Below are positions 51,179 to 59,724 of a stretch of 64,000 nucleotides of DNA, piece after piece. Within the stretch, counting starts at the first letter, position 1; the number at the start of each line of letters is the position of its first letter. Below the pieces are notes generated by a model. It was not told the DNA's origin, did not search any database, and saw nothing but the letters and a program-made list of their open reading frames with translations. Source of the stretch: Haliscomenobacter sp040403615 (GTDB lineage Bacteria; Bacteroidota; Bacteroidia; Chitinophagales; Saprospiraceae); NCBI RefSeq assembly GCF_040403615.1, contig NZ_JBBAKG010000023.1, positions 1-64,000 of the forward strand, in the 5' to 3' direction. The position numbers and the translations under genes are program-made.

Positions 51179-53077
51179 GTGAAAGAACAACAGCACAAGG
51201 TTACCTTTGGTAGCCTCATTGTAACCCTAGGAATTGTTTACGGTGATATTGGGACTTCTCCTCTTTATGTTTTCAATGCCATCGCCGGGACGGATATTCT
51301 CACCAAAGAACTCATTTACGGCGGCTTGTCTTTGATTTTTTGGACACTCACCCTCCAAGCCACTTTCAAATACATCTTTATTACTTTGAATGCCGACAAC
51401 AATGGGGAAGGTGGGATTTTTGCTTTGTACTCGTTGGTCAGAAGGCGTGCCCCCAAATGGACGATTTATGTAGCCATGATTGGGTGCGCAGCGTTGATTG
51501 CCGATGGCATGATTACGCCAGCGATCTCGTTAACCTCTGCCCTGGAAATTGCCGAAAAATCAATTCCCAAGCTTCCGATTGTGCCGGGAGTGATCACGAT
51601 TTTGGTGGCCATTTTTATGTTTCAGCAGTTTGGCACCGATACGATTGGTAAATTTTTTGGCCCTTTGATGTTGGTTTGGTTTACCATGCTCACGGTTCTT
51701 GGAATAGGCTCTATAACTCATCACCCCGAAATATTTTTTGCCTTTAACCCTTATTATGCAGTAAAACTCTTTCAGCACCACCACAATGCCTGGTGGGTAG
51801 TTGGCGCCGTTTTTCTTTGCGTAACAGGGGCAGAAGCCTTGTACTCTGACTTGGGTCATGTAGGTAAGCGGAACGTACAAATTTCCTGGATTTTCGTCAA
51901 AACAGCCTTAATGCTCAATTATCTTGGGCAAGGTGCCTGGATGATGGGGCATATTGGCCACAAGCTGCCCTCCAATCCCTTTGGCGGCTTGATGCCAGAT
52001 TGGTTTGCGCCTTTTGGTTCGGCCATTTCTACAATTGCGGCAATTATTGCCAGTCAGGCTTTGATTACGGGATCATTCTCCCTGATTCACGAGGCCATTC
52101 GCATCAAAACCTGGTTTAGAATTGTGGTATACCACCCATCGCGGCACCGTTCGCAGATGTACATTCCATTTGTCAACTGGTTGCTTTTTTCAGGGTGTTT
52201 GGCTGTGGTATTGTATTTCAAGAGTTCATCCAGAATGGAAGCTGCGTATGGTATTGCCATCACCATTGCCATGTTGAGTACTACCATTTTGTTGTTCTTT
52301 TATCTCAAAAGCCGCAAGGCCATGCCTACGGCAGCCATATACATTCTGATCTTTTTGTTCATCATGATTGAAGGAACCTTCTTTGTGGCCAATGCTCAAA
52401 AAATCGCCCATGGTGCTGGCTTTGCCTTGATTTTGGGAGGGTTGTTCTTCTTGGTCATGTTTACGGTGTACAATGCCAAGTTGCTTACCAAGCAAAAGCG
52501 CAACGTGATCATGTTGGCCAAAGCTTTGCTTACAATACGGGCGGTTAGTCGGGATGAAACCATCCCGCTTTATGCGTCTCACCTGGTATTTTTGACTTCT
52601 ACGCGTAAAAAAGACCTGATCGAAGAAGCCATACCCCAATCCATCTACACTGGCCAACCCAAGCGGGCGGATGTATACTGGTTGCTTCACTTTTCGGAAG
52701 AAGATGAACCGTATACCAATTACTACAAGTTTACAGAAATTGAAGCGGGGCTGATGTATCGTCTTGATTTCCACTTGGGTTACAAAATTCACCCGGATGT
52801 AAGCGAGTTCTTCCCAAGGGCAGTGAATGAACTGGCCGCTCAGGGCAAAATTGAATTAAAAAACCATTACCCTACCTTGCAAGAGTACGAAGTCGGACCT
52901 GACTTCCGCTTTGTATTGTTGGATACGGCGTTCCTGATTTCACCGGTGATGCCAATCCGCGAGCAACTTTTGTTGAAAGGATATTTGTTGCTGAAAAAGA
53001 TCGGCGTGTCTTCAGAATCTTACTTTGTATTGGAACCCGGTAGCTGGGTCAAAGAGCAAGTCATTGTGAATGACTAA
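51179..53077 (+). CDS. kup: Kup-type potassium transporter
   Basis: A 632-residue potassium uptake protein. It starts with the family hallmark GIVYGDIGTSPLYVFNAI in helix 1 and has about 12 membrane segments to residue 450, with the MITPAISLTSALE and FTMLTVLGIGSI blocks. A C-terminal hydrophilic domain of about 170 residues follows. The start is GTG (51179-51181); no ATG gives the conserved N-terminus. It probably imports K+ with protons. It is separated from ndh by a terminator. Confidence 0.93.
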   Translation: MKEQQHKVTFGSLIVTLGIVYGDIGTSPLYVFNAIAGTDILTKELIYGGLSLIFWTLTLQATFKYIFITLNADNNGEGGIFALYSLVRRRAPKWTIYVAMIGCAALIADGMITPAISLTSALEIAEKSIPKLPIVPGVITILVAIFMFQQFGTDTIGKFFGPLMLVWFTMLTVLGIGSITHHPEIFFAFNPYYAVKLFQHHHNAWWVVGAVFLCVTGAEALYSDLGHVGKRNVQISWIFVKTALMLNYLGQGAWMMGHIGHKLPSNPFGGLMPDWFAPFGSAISTIAAIIASQALITGSFSLIHEAIRIKTWFRIVVYHPSRHRSQMYIPFVNWLLFSGCLAVVLYFKSSSRMEAAYGIAITIAMLSTTILLFFYLKSRKAMPTAAIYILIFLFIMIEGTFFVANAQKIAHGAGFALILGGLFFLVMFTVYNAKLLTKQKRNVIMLAKALLTIRAVSRDETIPLYASHLVFLTSTRKKDLIEEAIPQSIYTGQPKRADVYWLLHFSEEDEPYTNYYKFTEIEAGLMYRLDFHLGYKIHPDVSEFFPRAVNELAAQGKIELKNHYPTLQEYEVGPDFRFVLLDTAFLISPVMPIREQLLLKGYLLLKKIGVSSESYFVLEPGSWVKEQVIVND

Positions 53078-53080
53078 GTT

Positions 53081-53124
53081 AATTTGGTGATGGGCTGTCC
53101 AGAACATCAGTCCATTACCAAATT
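53081..53124. terminator. Hairpin between convergent kup and DUF721 gene
   Basis: aatttggtgatgg (53081-53093) and ccattaccaaatt (53112-53124) pair over 13 bp with one mismatch. The right arm overlaps the stop of the DUF721 gene by two bases. Confidence 0.65.
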
Positions 53125-53413
53125 ATTTGATGATTACTTCTTCGAGGTATTCTTCCCCAAGCTCTTCATTAAGCATTTTGCGGATTTTTTCACGGCCGTA
53201 AAAAAGTTCCTGACACAGGGAGGGAGAATCAATGAGGAGATAAAGCTTGCGGCGGATCACCCGCACTTGGGTGGTGTGTTTGGCAATGCTTGGCCCCATC
53301 AAGCTGCTCCAGGCTGCTTTGATTTGCGCTTCACTGATGCCTTGCTTGAGGCGGTATTGGTTTACCAACTCCAACAAAGCTTCCTTCAATGTTTTTTCAT
53401 CGTATTTTGACAT
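53123..53413 (-). CDS. DUF721 (DciA-like) protein
   Basis: A 96-residue protein matching DUF721: an N-terminal helix (LKEALLELVNQYRLKQGI), the conserved AWSSLMGPSIAKHT block and a C-terminal KH-like part (LYLLIDSPSLCQELFYGREKIRKMLNEELG). Relatives include DciA, the ancestral loader of the replicative helicase in bacteria lacking DnaC. Many Bacteroidota carry this short form. It diverges from the LOG gene by 55 bp. Confidence 0.85.
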   Translation of the reverse strand: MSKYDEKTLKEALLELVNQYRLKQGISEAQIKAAWSSLMGPSIAKHTTQVRVIRRKLYLLIDSPSLCQELFYGREKIRKMLNEELGEEYLEEVIIK

Positions 53414-53468
53414 GCTACGAAATTAACGCTATTTTTGATTTCTTTCAACCCAAAATTCTACTTTCACC

Positions 53469-54050
53469 ATGCAAGCAATTACGGTTTTTTGTGGGGCAAA
53501 TACAGGCACAGATCCTATTTATACCCAAGTAGCCCGTCAAATGGGGCATTTGTTGGCTGAAGAGGGCATTGCTTTGGTTTATGGAGGGGGTAAAGTAGGA
53601 CTGATGGGCGTAATCGCCGATGCAGTATTGGAAAAAGGAGGTAAGGTGATCGGTGTAATTCCCCATTTTTTGGCTCAAAAAGAAGTGGAGCATACCGGAG
53701 TAACCGAGATGCATTATTCTGAGACCATGCATGAGCGAAAAATGAAAATGTTTGAGATTTCGGATGGTGCAATTGCCATGCCGGGGGGCTTTGGTACCTT
53801 GGATGAATTGTTTGAACTCTGCACCTGGGCTCAGCTAGGGCTACACGGAAAACCTTTGTGCATCCTCAATGCCAACGGCTTCTACGATGGACTCTTGCAG
53901 TTTTTGGATCGTTTGGTGGCAGATGGATTTCTTAAGTCAGAAAATCGAGGCATAATCGTGGATGCCAATCAACCAACAGACGCATTAGCGAAAATGCGCG
54001 CATACACACCAGTTTCCGTTCCAAAATGGATCACCAAAGAAGAAATTTAG
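53469..54050 (+). CDS. LOG-family nucleoside-5'-monophosphate phosphoribohydrolase
   Basis: A 193-residue member of the TIGR00730/LOG family. The hallmark PGGFGTLDELFE (residues about 98-109) with the upstream YGGGKVGLMG and the M-H-E-R-K-M block are intact. Family enzymes release the base from AMP or cytokinin nucleotides. The usual role in bacteria outside plant association is nucleotide salvage. The reported name 'lysine decarboxylase' for such genes is a misannotation. Confidence 0.92.
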   Translation: MQAITVFCGANTGTDPIYTQVARQMGHLLAEEGIALVYGGGKVGLMGVIADAVLEKGGKVIGVIPHFLAQKEVEHTGVTEMHYSETMHERKMKMFEISDGAIAMPGGFGTLDELFELCTWAQLGLHGKPLCILNANGFYDGLLQFLDRLVADGFLKSENRGIIVDANQPTDALAKMRAYTPVSVPKWITKEEI

Positions 54051-54088
54051 CAACACAAAAAACCGGGCAGTAATTTTTTGCCTCAGAC

Positions 54089-55414
54089 TTAAACGACAGG
54101 TGTTGCCAATTCTGCTAACCAGTGCTTGATGTAAGCCCCATCGGGATCATAGCGTTTTGCCTGAGTTTCGATGTTGAAATAACGATCTTCCCGAGGGTCG
54201 GAACCAACCCCGGCGATGTAATTCCAGTTGCCCCAATTGCTGCAAACATCGTAGTCAATCAGTATGGACTCAAAGTATTCTGCACCCATTTGCCAGTTGA
54301 GGTTCAGGTCTTTGGATAAATAGCTGGCCACATTTTGCCGTCCGCGGTTCGACATAAAGCCGGTATTTTTCAATTCCAGCATATTGGCATCAATGAAGGG
54401 GATGCCGGTTTTTCCTGCTGTCCAACGCTCCAATAGTTCAGCATTTTCAACCCATTTTGGATCAATCTGACCACGGGTGCCTCCTTTCTGAAAAATTTTA
54501 TTGCCGTATTTTTTACCCATGAAGCGGAAAAAATCGCGCCAGAGCAATTCAAAGAACAACCAGTAGGTCGATTCATTGGCACCGCGTTCCTTTTCGTATT
54601 TTTTCAGTTCGTGGTAAACCATTTTGGGTGAAATACAACCTTGCGACAGCCAGGGACTGAGCTTGGAAGAGTAATCTCCGCCGAGCATTCCATTGCGGCT
54701 TTCTTTGTAGTCTTTAATAAAATTGGTTTCCCAGAGGTAATACTGCACGCGTTTGAGTCCTTCAGTTTCTCCGCCTTTAAAATTCAATGCTGCGCGGGGA
54801 TCAGGCTCAAAATGTTGGTGTCCTAAATCTTCCAAGGTGGGTATTTCCCCTGGCTCGAGGTCGATAGAAAGTGGATTAAAGGTTTGGATTGGCCGAGGCA
54901 AAGGGTCTCGTACTGGAACGATGCGTTCTACTTCTTTGCGAAACTGGGTGAATACATCGGGCGTATGCTGAATCGGGAAAGGCAAATCCGCAGTGTAGTA
55001 CAGCATTTTGCCCCGATTGTAACGCATTTCCTGGCCGATGCTCCACAATTTTTGCTCCAGCGTGTCCTGGACACGTGCTTCTTCCTGGGTGCGTTCGCGA
55101 TTGCAAAAGATCCAACTGGATTTGGTGGCTTCAGCCAGGTCAAACAGCACCTCTTCTGCGTTGCCCACCAGAATGATCAAGTCGCTATTGAGTTTGCGCA
55201 ATGACTGTCGCAAATCGGCTACACTCTCCAGGATAAACTTGGTGCGGTATTTTCCAGTTTTGGGAAAACCAAAAGAGGTATTCCCTTTGAACAGACGGTC
55301 TTCGAAAACAAAAACCGGAATCACTTCATAGGCATTGCGCATTGCATCTTGCAGTGCTTCGTTGTCGTGCAAGCGCAAATCCATGCGAAACCACACGATT
55401 GCTTTTCTCTTCAT
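54089..55414 (-). CDS. DASH-type cryptochrome/photolyase
   Basis: A 441-residue flavoprotein. The photolyase N-terminal Rossmann domain starts IVWFRMDLRLHDNEAL. The FAD domain contains YSSKLSPWLSQGCISPK, WRDFFRFMGKK, TGIPFIDANMLEL and the DASH-specific signature GNWNYIAGVGSDPREDRYFN, which separates it from CPD photolyases. DASH proteins repair single-stranded CPDs or act in blue-light sensing. ATG 55414 is chosen by homology; the frame upstream to 55501 lacks family similarity. It diverges from tilS. Confidence 0.93.
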   Translation of the reverse strand: MKRKAIVWFRMDLRLHDNEALQDAMRNAYEVIPVFVFEDRLFKGNTSFGFPKTGKYRTKFILESVADLRQSLRKLNSDLIILVGNAEEVLFDLAEATKSSWIFCNRERTQEEARVQDTLEQKLWSIGQEMRYNRGKMLYYTADLPFPIQHTPDVFTQFRKEVERIVPVRDPLPRPIQTFNPLSIDLEPGEIPTLEDLGHQHFEPDPRAALNFKGGETEGLKRVQYYLWETNFIKDYKESRNGMLGGDYSSKLSPWLSQGCISPKMVYHELKKYEKERGANESTYWLFFELLWRDFFRFMGKKYGNKIFQKGGTRGQIDPKWVENAELLERWTAGKTGIPFIDANMLELKNTGFMSNRGRQNVASYLSKDLNLNWQMGAEYFESILIDYDVCSNWGNWNYIAGVGSDPREDRYFNIETQAKRYDPDGAYIKHWLAELATPVV

Positions 55415-55564
55415 GGTTAAAAAGGTTGAGGAGGACACAAAATCCGATATCATAACAAAAGCACCTAGCTGTAGTTTAGGGTAAAATGTATTTTTTTCCA
55501 AAAAGTCAATTCCTCTAACGAAATTTGTAGCGTTGGAGAAATTTGAAATTCCAACAAGAGCGTT

Positions 55565-56914
55565 ATGTTGAAAGGTTTTCAGGAATATTTAACCAGGTTG
55601 GTTGGGGATTTGCCCAGCAATTATCGGTTCTTGCTTGCGGTGAGTGGAGGAAAGGATTCTGTCGTATTGAGCGATTTATTTTATTGTTCAGGAATACCCT
55701 TTGCGATGGCACACGTCAATTTTCAATTGCGTGGGATCGATTCTGATGGGGATGAGACCTTTGTAAGGGCATTTGCAAGACGCTGCGAAGTCGAGAGTTT
55801 TTGTACCGCCCTGGATACAAAAGCTTACGCGACAGCGCATCAATTGTCTACCCAAATGGCGGCCCGAACCTTCCGATATACCTGGCTGGAACAAATCAGG
55901 GCCGAGCATGGATTTGACTACATCGTCACGGCTCATCACCTCAATGATACTGTTGAGACCATCTTGTACAATCTGGCCAAAGGCAGCGGCATTAAAGGCA
56001 TTCTGGGCATTCCGGCTATCAATGGCTACGTGATTCGCCCCATGTTGTTTGCTACCCGCCAAACGATTGATGGCTACTATCTAAAAGCGGAATTGGTGCA
56101 CCGGGAAGATTCCAGCAATGCCCAGGTGGGGTATGCCCGCAATTGGATCCGCTATGAAGTGGTACCTGCGCTGCAAAAATTGAATCCTTCCCTGGAATTG
56201 ACGATCAACCGCAATTTGGTGTACTGGCAGCAAATGAATGCCTGGTTTGAACTGGAAGCTGCCAGGATTCGTGCCGAAATCTGGCAAACCCGAGAGCAAA
56301 GGCATGTTGTTTCTCTTGATTCTATCCGCAAGCACCCAGCACTATTGACCTTGTTGTTTCATTGGTTGCAGCCTTTTGGGTATGTTGCTGATCAGGTTGC
56401 TGATCTTTGTGAGGCAGTATTGGAGCAAAAGCAAGGCAAGCTTTTTTTTAGTAAAACCCACCAGGCACTTCTTCACCAAGGCACTTTGATCATTGAGCTT
56501 CAAACGCCCCGGGATGATACGGTTATGATTTGGCCAGCAGGTCAGTCAAGCCTGTCGCTGGACGGACATAAAATAATTTTTTCTACCCATGCTGAAAGCC
56601 CTCAGATTCTGCCCAATCAACCCGATATTGCCTGGCTAGATGCTGATGCTTTGCAATTCCCTTTGCAGCTGCGCCACTGGCATGCTGGCGACTACTTTTA
56701 CCCCCTTGGAATGGCTGGAAAGCCTAAGAAAGTGCAGGATTATTTCACCGATGAAAAGATCGACCGCTTCGCCAAAGACCGCATTTGGTTGCTCATAAAT
56801 GGCAACGGAATGATCATTTGGGTAGTGGGTTTTCGCATCGATGATCGCTTCAAAATCCAGGAAAACACCACCCGTTTTGCCTTGTTGCAGGTTTACTCCT
56901 TGATGCATTTCTGA
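55565..56914 (+). CDS. tilS: tRNA(Ile)-lysidine synthetase
   Basis: A 449-residue enzyme that attaches lysine to C34 of tRNA-Ile(CAU), changing it to read AUA. The ATP-pyrophosphatase P-loop SGGKDS is at residues 27-32 and the second motif is VTAHHLNDTVETILYNLAKGSG. The C-terminal TilS domain runs from about 370 (RHWHAGDYFYPLGMAGKPKKVQDYFTDEKIDR). It is an essential gene in most bacteria. It diverges from the cryptochrome gene and precedes an Omp28-like gene by 48 bp. Confidence 0.95.
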   Translation: MLKGFQEYLTRLVGDLPSNYRFLLAVSGGKDSVVLSDLFYCSGIPFAMAHVNFQLRGIDSDGDETFVRAFARRCEVESFCTALDTKAYATAHQLSTQMAARTFRYTWLEQIRAEHGFDYIVTAHHLNDTVETILYNLAKGSGIKGILGIPAINGYVIRPMLFATRQTIDGYYLKAELVHREDSSNAQVGYARNWIRYEVVPALQKLNPSLELTINRNLVYWQQMNAWFELEAARIRAEIWQTREQRHVVSLDSIRKHPALLTLLFHWLQPFGYVADQVADLCEAVLEQKQGKLFFSKTHQALLHQGTLIIELQTPRDDTVMIWPAGQSSLSLDGHKIIFSTHAESPQILPNQPDIAWLDADALQFPLQLRHWHAGDYFYPLGMAGKPKKVQDYFTDEKIDRFAKDRIWLLINGNGMIIWVVGFRIDDRFKIQENTTRFALLQVYSLMHF

Positions 56915-56925
56915 TCAGAATAGCC

Positions 56926-56933
56926 TATTTTTG
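56926..56933 (+). promoter_or_regulatory. Candidate -7 element TATTTTTG before the Omp28-like gene
   Basis: TATTTTTG matches TAnnTTTG exactly and lies 30 bp before the start codon at 56963, 12 bp after the tilS stop. No convincing TTTG is seen at the -33 position. Confidence 0.4.
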
Positions 56934-56962
56934 GAGAGTAATTAAAAATTAACCTACCGATT

Positions 56963-58033
56963 ATGAGACAGCTCATCTACTTATTTTGCTTTTTGGGACT
57001 TGCAACTGCGGTCACTGCTCAGACTCAAAACATTGTAGTTCCCAAAACCCAGCGTGGGGTAGTAACCAAACTCGCTGCTACCTGGTGTCCATTTTGTGGG
57101 GGGCAAGCATGGGAAACTTACAAAAAAATGGTGAGTGATCTGAGCCCCAAATCATTGGTTATGGTGGTACATCGCAGCGCCTCAAGTCGTTTGTATAGCG
57201 CTACCGCCGAAAAAATCCTGGGTGGATATGATCCGGTTTTCTACCAACCCTATTTCTTTTTTAATACCAAGGTGGTGGGTGAAGGTGACGCTGCGACGGG
57301 TACCGAAATGAAAAAACAGGTAGACAATGCATCAGCGCTTGCTAATCCCACTGCACAAACAGGACTACAGGTACGTTACAATGCCTCTAATCGCGAGCTG
57401 GAAGTGATGGCGAAAACCGAGTTTTTCAAAACCGCATCTGGTGAATTTTCCACAGGGATCTATCTCATCGAAAAATCGGTAATCGCAGCACAGGCCAACC
57501 GCACCAATGCCGAAAATCACCTCAACGTACTGCGTACGCATTTTGGAACCAATGAATTTGGTTTTGAAATTGGCCAGGGCACAATGATGAGCGGTTTTTT
57601 TAAAGTAACCTCCACCAAGCTTACTTTGCCCAGCACCATCAAACTCGAAAACACCATTGTTGCCAGCATCATTTGGCAAAAAGACGGCAACGTTTATTCG
57701 ATGGTCAATTCCAACTGGATTGATGTGGCCGGATCTTTGACTACGGTGAGCATACAGGAAGATCAGGAATTGAAAGCTGGTTTTACAATTTTGCCCAACA
57801 TCATTTTAGATAAAGGTTTGCTGGAATTCAACTTGCCCAAATCGGGTCAACAGGTTTCGGTACAGGCGTACAATTTGCAGGGGCAATTGGTATCGACGCT
57901 GTATCAAGGCAATTTGCCTGCGGGCAATCACCAGTTTCCAATAAATCGCGCACAACTTACCAGTAAAGGACTTTACTTTGTCCGCTTGCTGGTTGATGGT
58001 CAGTTTGCTACTCGCAAAGTGATCGCAGAATAA
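56963..58033 (+). CDS. Omp28-like T9SS protein
   Basis: A 356-residue exported protein. The signal peptide ends at VTAQ (residue 20). A thioredoxin-like domain of the Omp28 family has CPFC at 42-45 (KLAATWCPFCGGQAWETY), which may be redox-active. A second beta domain follows to about 265. The last 80 residues form a type A T9SS sorting domain (LLEFNLPKSGQQVSVQAYNL, ending LLVDGQFATRKVIAE). It should be delivered to the cell surface or medium. Confidence 0.85.
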   Translation: MRQLIYLFCFLGLATAVTAQTQNIVVPKTQRGVVTKLAATWCPFCGGQAWETYKKMVSDLSPKSLVMVVHRSASSRLYSATAEKILGGYDPVFYQPYFFFNTKVVGEGDAATGTEMKKQVDNASALANPTAQTGLQVRYNASNRELEVMAKTEFFKTASGEFSTGIYLIEKSVIAAQANRTNAENHLNVLRTHFGTNEFGFEIGQGTMMSGFFKVTSTKLTLPSTIKLENTIVASIIWQKDGNVYSMVNSNWIDVAGSLTTVSIQEDQELKAGFTILPNIILDKGLLEFNLPKSGQQVSVQAYNLQGQLVSTLYQGNLPAGNHQFPINRAQLTSKGLYFVRLLVDGQFATRKVIAE

Positions 58034-58045
58034 TCGTATCTTGGG

Positions 58046-58082
58046 ATCCCAGATGTGTTTCAAACCTGAAAACATCTGGGAT
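58046..58082. terminator. Hairpin after the Omp28-like gene
   Basis: atcccagatgt (58046-58056) with an adjoining gttt pairs with the aaaacatctgggat stretch (58069-58082) apart from a one-base bulge. It begins 13 bp after the Omp28-like stop and ends 15 bp before the next start codon. Confidence 0.65.
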
Positions 58083-58096
58083 TCAAATCGGAATGA

Positions 58097-58531
58097 ATGT
58101 TGAATTTTTTATCCTTCGTGGATGCGCTGCAAATCAAAACTCAGGATCAAAAGCGCTTTATTTTTGATCCTATCCGCAAAAAATGGCTGGTTTTGCAACC
58201 AGAGGAATTTGTTCGGCAATTGATGGTGCAGTACCTGCTCCAGGAAAAAGGCTACAACCGCAATCGCATCGCCATTGAAAGGGGAATTAAAGTAAATGGC
58301 CTCGCCAAACGCTGCGATATCCTGGTTTTTGACCAAGACTTACAACCTTATATTCTAATTGAATGCAAAGCCCCCGAAATTTCCCTCAGCGCCGATGTTT
58401 TTCACCAAATGGCCGTTTACAACATGCAATTGCATGTCCCTTACCTGATGATGAGCAATGGAACCTCATCTTACATTGGCAAAATTGATGTCGAAAATCA
58501 ACAATATACTCTTCTGGAAGACTTGCCATAA
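58097..58531 (+). CDS. Stand-alone HsdR N-terminal (PD-(D/E)XK) domain protein
   Basis: A 144-residue protein equal to the nuclease-like N-terminal domain of type I restriction HsdR subunits. The catalytic-type pattern is D in RCDILVFD followed by ILIECKAP (E-x-K). VFHQMAVYNMQLHVPYLMMSNG is the usual C-terminal block. No helicase, HsdM or HsdS gene is near. In Bacteroidota such short proteins are common and of unknown role. Hairpins lie on both sides of the gene. Confidence 0.8.
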   Translation: MLNFLSFVDALQIKTQDQKRFIFDPIRKKWLVLQPEEFVRQLMVQYLLQEKGYNRNRIAIERGIKVNGLAKRCDILVFDQDLQPYILIECKAPEISLSADVFHQMAVYNMQLHVPYLMMSNGTSSYIGKIDVENQQYTLLEDLP

Positions 58532-58563
58532 CGCCCTTCACTGCATACCTTTGCTCCATTGTA

Positions 58564-58684
58564 GTGGGGCAAAAATAAGTGTTCATTTTTCTTGAGCCAT
58601 AAGATTCGATAAGACACTTGAAATGAACCGTTTTCTTATCGAATCCTATGGCAAAATGAACACTTATTTTTTTATCGCCCCTTA
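58564..58684. repeat. Long inverted repeat of the 'gtggggcaaaaataagtg' family
   Basis: Left arm 58564-58614 and right arm 58634-58684 are inverted copies with small gaps. Shared blocks are ataagtgttcatttt, gccata and gattcgataaga. The outer edges match the shorter element at 47217-47262. It lies between the HsdR-N gene and the threonine dehydrogenase gene, both on the plus strand. Confidence 0.7.
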
Positions 58685-58715
58685 ATTATCATTGGCGAAA
58701 ACAAGCCTAACCAAA

Positions 58716-59675
58716 ATGACCAAAGAAACCATCCTGATTACCGGTGCCGGTGGACAGATCGGCTCGGTATTGTCTACAACGCTTCGACAAGCCTACGGGG
58801 CGAATGCGGTATTGGCCACCGACATCCGTAGTGCCGAACTTGGCGAAGGCCCATTTGAGTTGCTCGATGTACTCAATGGCAATCGGCTGCACGAGTTGGT
58901 AAAACGCTACCGGGTTACGCAAATTTACCACCTGGCGGCCATCTTGTCGGCACGCGGAGAACAGAACCCCAAAATCGCTTGGGACATCAACATGAACAGC
59001 CTGTTCAATGTGTTGGATGTGGCGAAAGAGCACCAATTGAAAGTCTTTTTCCCTAGTTCCATCGCGGCTTTCGGGCCCAATACGCCCAAACAGAATACGC
59101 CACAGGATACCATCACCCAGCCCAGTACGGTGTATGGAATCAGCAAAGCTGCTGGTGAAAACTGGTGCCAATACTACCACCTCAAATACGGCCTCGATGT
59201 GCGCTCGGTGCGTTTCCCCGGGATCATTGGATATCAATCTCTTCCCGGTGGCGGCACTACAGATTACGCCGTAGACATTTACCACAAAGCGGCATTGGGT
59301 GACAGCTTTACTTGCTTCCTGGAGCCGGATACCCGCCTGCCCATGCTTTATATGGATGATGCCATTCAGGGCGTGCTGCAATTGATGAATGCACCTGCGG
59401 AAACCCTCACGGTGCGCACCAGTTACAATTTGGCGGGAATTTCCTTCACGCCTGCTGAAATTGCTGGGGAGATCCAGCAGCATGTACCTGGTTTTAGCAT
59501 CAATTATCAACCTGATTTCCGTCAGGTCATCGCCGATTCCTGGCCACAAAGCATCGATGATCAAATTGCCCGGAGGGACTGGGAATGGAAACCCAAGTTT
59601 GATTTGTCTTTGATGACCCAGGACATGCTCAGTCATTTGCAAGAAATGTATTTGGCGGAAATGCTGAAACATTGA
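58716..59675 (+). CDS. tdh: SDR-type L-threonine 3-dehydrogenase
   Basis: A 319-residue extended short-chain dehydrogenase. The NAD-binding motif GAGGQIG is at 10-16 and the catalytic Tyr140/Lys144 pair is YGISK. The sequence VRFPGIIGYQSLPGGGTTDYAVDIYHKA is typical of the UDP-epimerase-like threonine dehydrogenase subfamily known from Flavobacterium and Cupriavidus. It oxidises threonine to 2-amino-3-ketobutyrate. The ATG at 58716 is used; the open frame before it starts with TTG. kbl follows 49 bp downstream, which supports the assignment. Confidence 0.88.
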   Translation: MTKETILITGAGGQIGSVLSTTLRQAYGANAVLATDIRSAELGEGPFELLDVLNGNRLHELVKRYRVTQIYHLAAILSARGEQNPKIAWDINMNSLFNVLDVAKEHQLKVFFPSSIAAFGPNTPKQNTPQDTITQPSTVYGISKAAGENWCQYYHLKYGLDVRSVRFPGIIGYQSLPGGGTTDYAVDIYHKAALGDSFTCFLEPDTRLPMLYMDDAIQGVLQLMNAPAETLTVRTSYNLAGISFTPAEIAGEIQQHVPGFSINYQPDFRQVIADSWPQSIDDQIARRDWEWKPKFDLSLMTQDMLSHLQEMYLAEMLKH

Positions 59676-59724
59676 GCCTCATTTTGCCGTTTCAATCTTT
59701 TCTTGTCTACTTTAAAGCCATCAC

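Noticed and set aside
58707..59672. 321-codon minus-strand frame
   Set aside because: It is the exact antisense of the threonine dehydrogenase gene, which has an intact SDR motif set.
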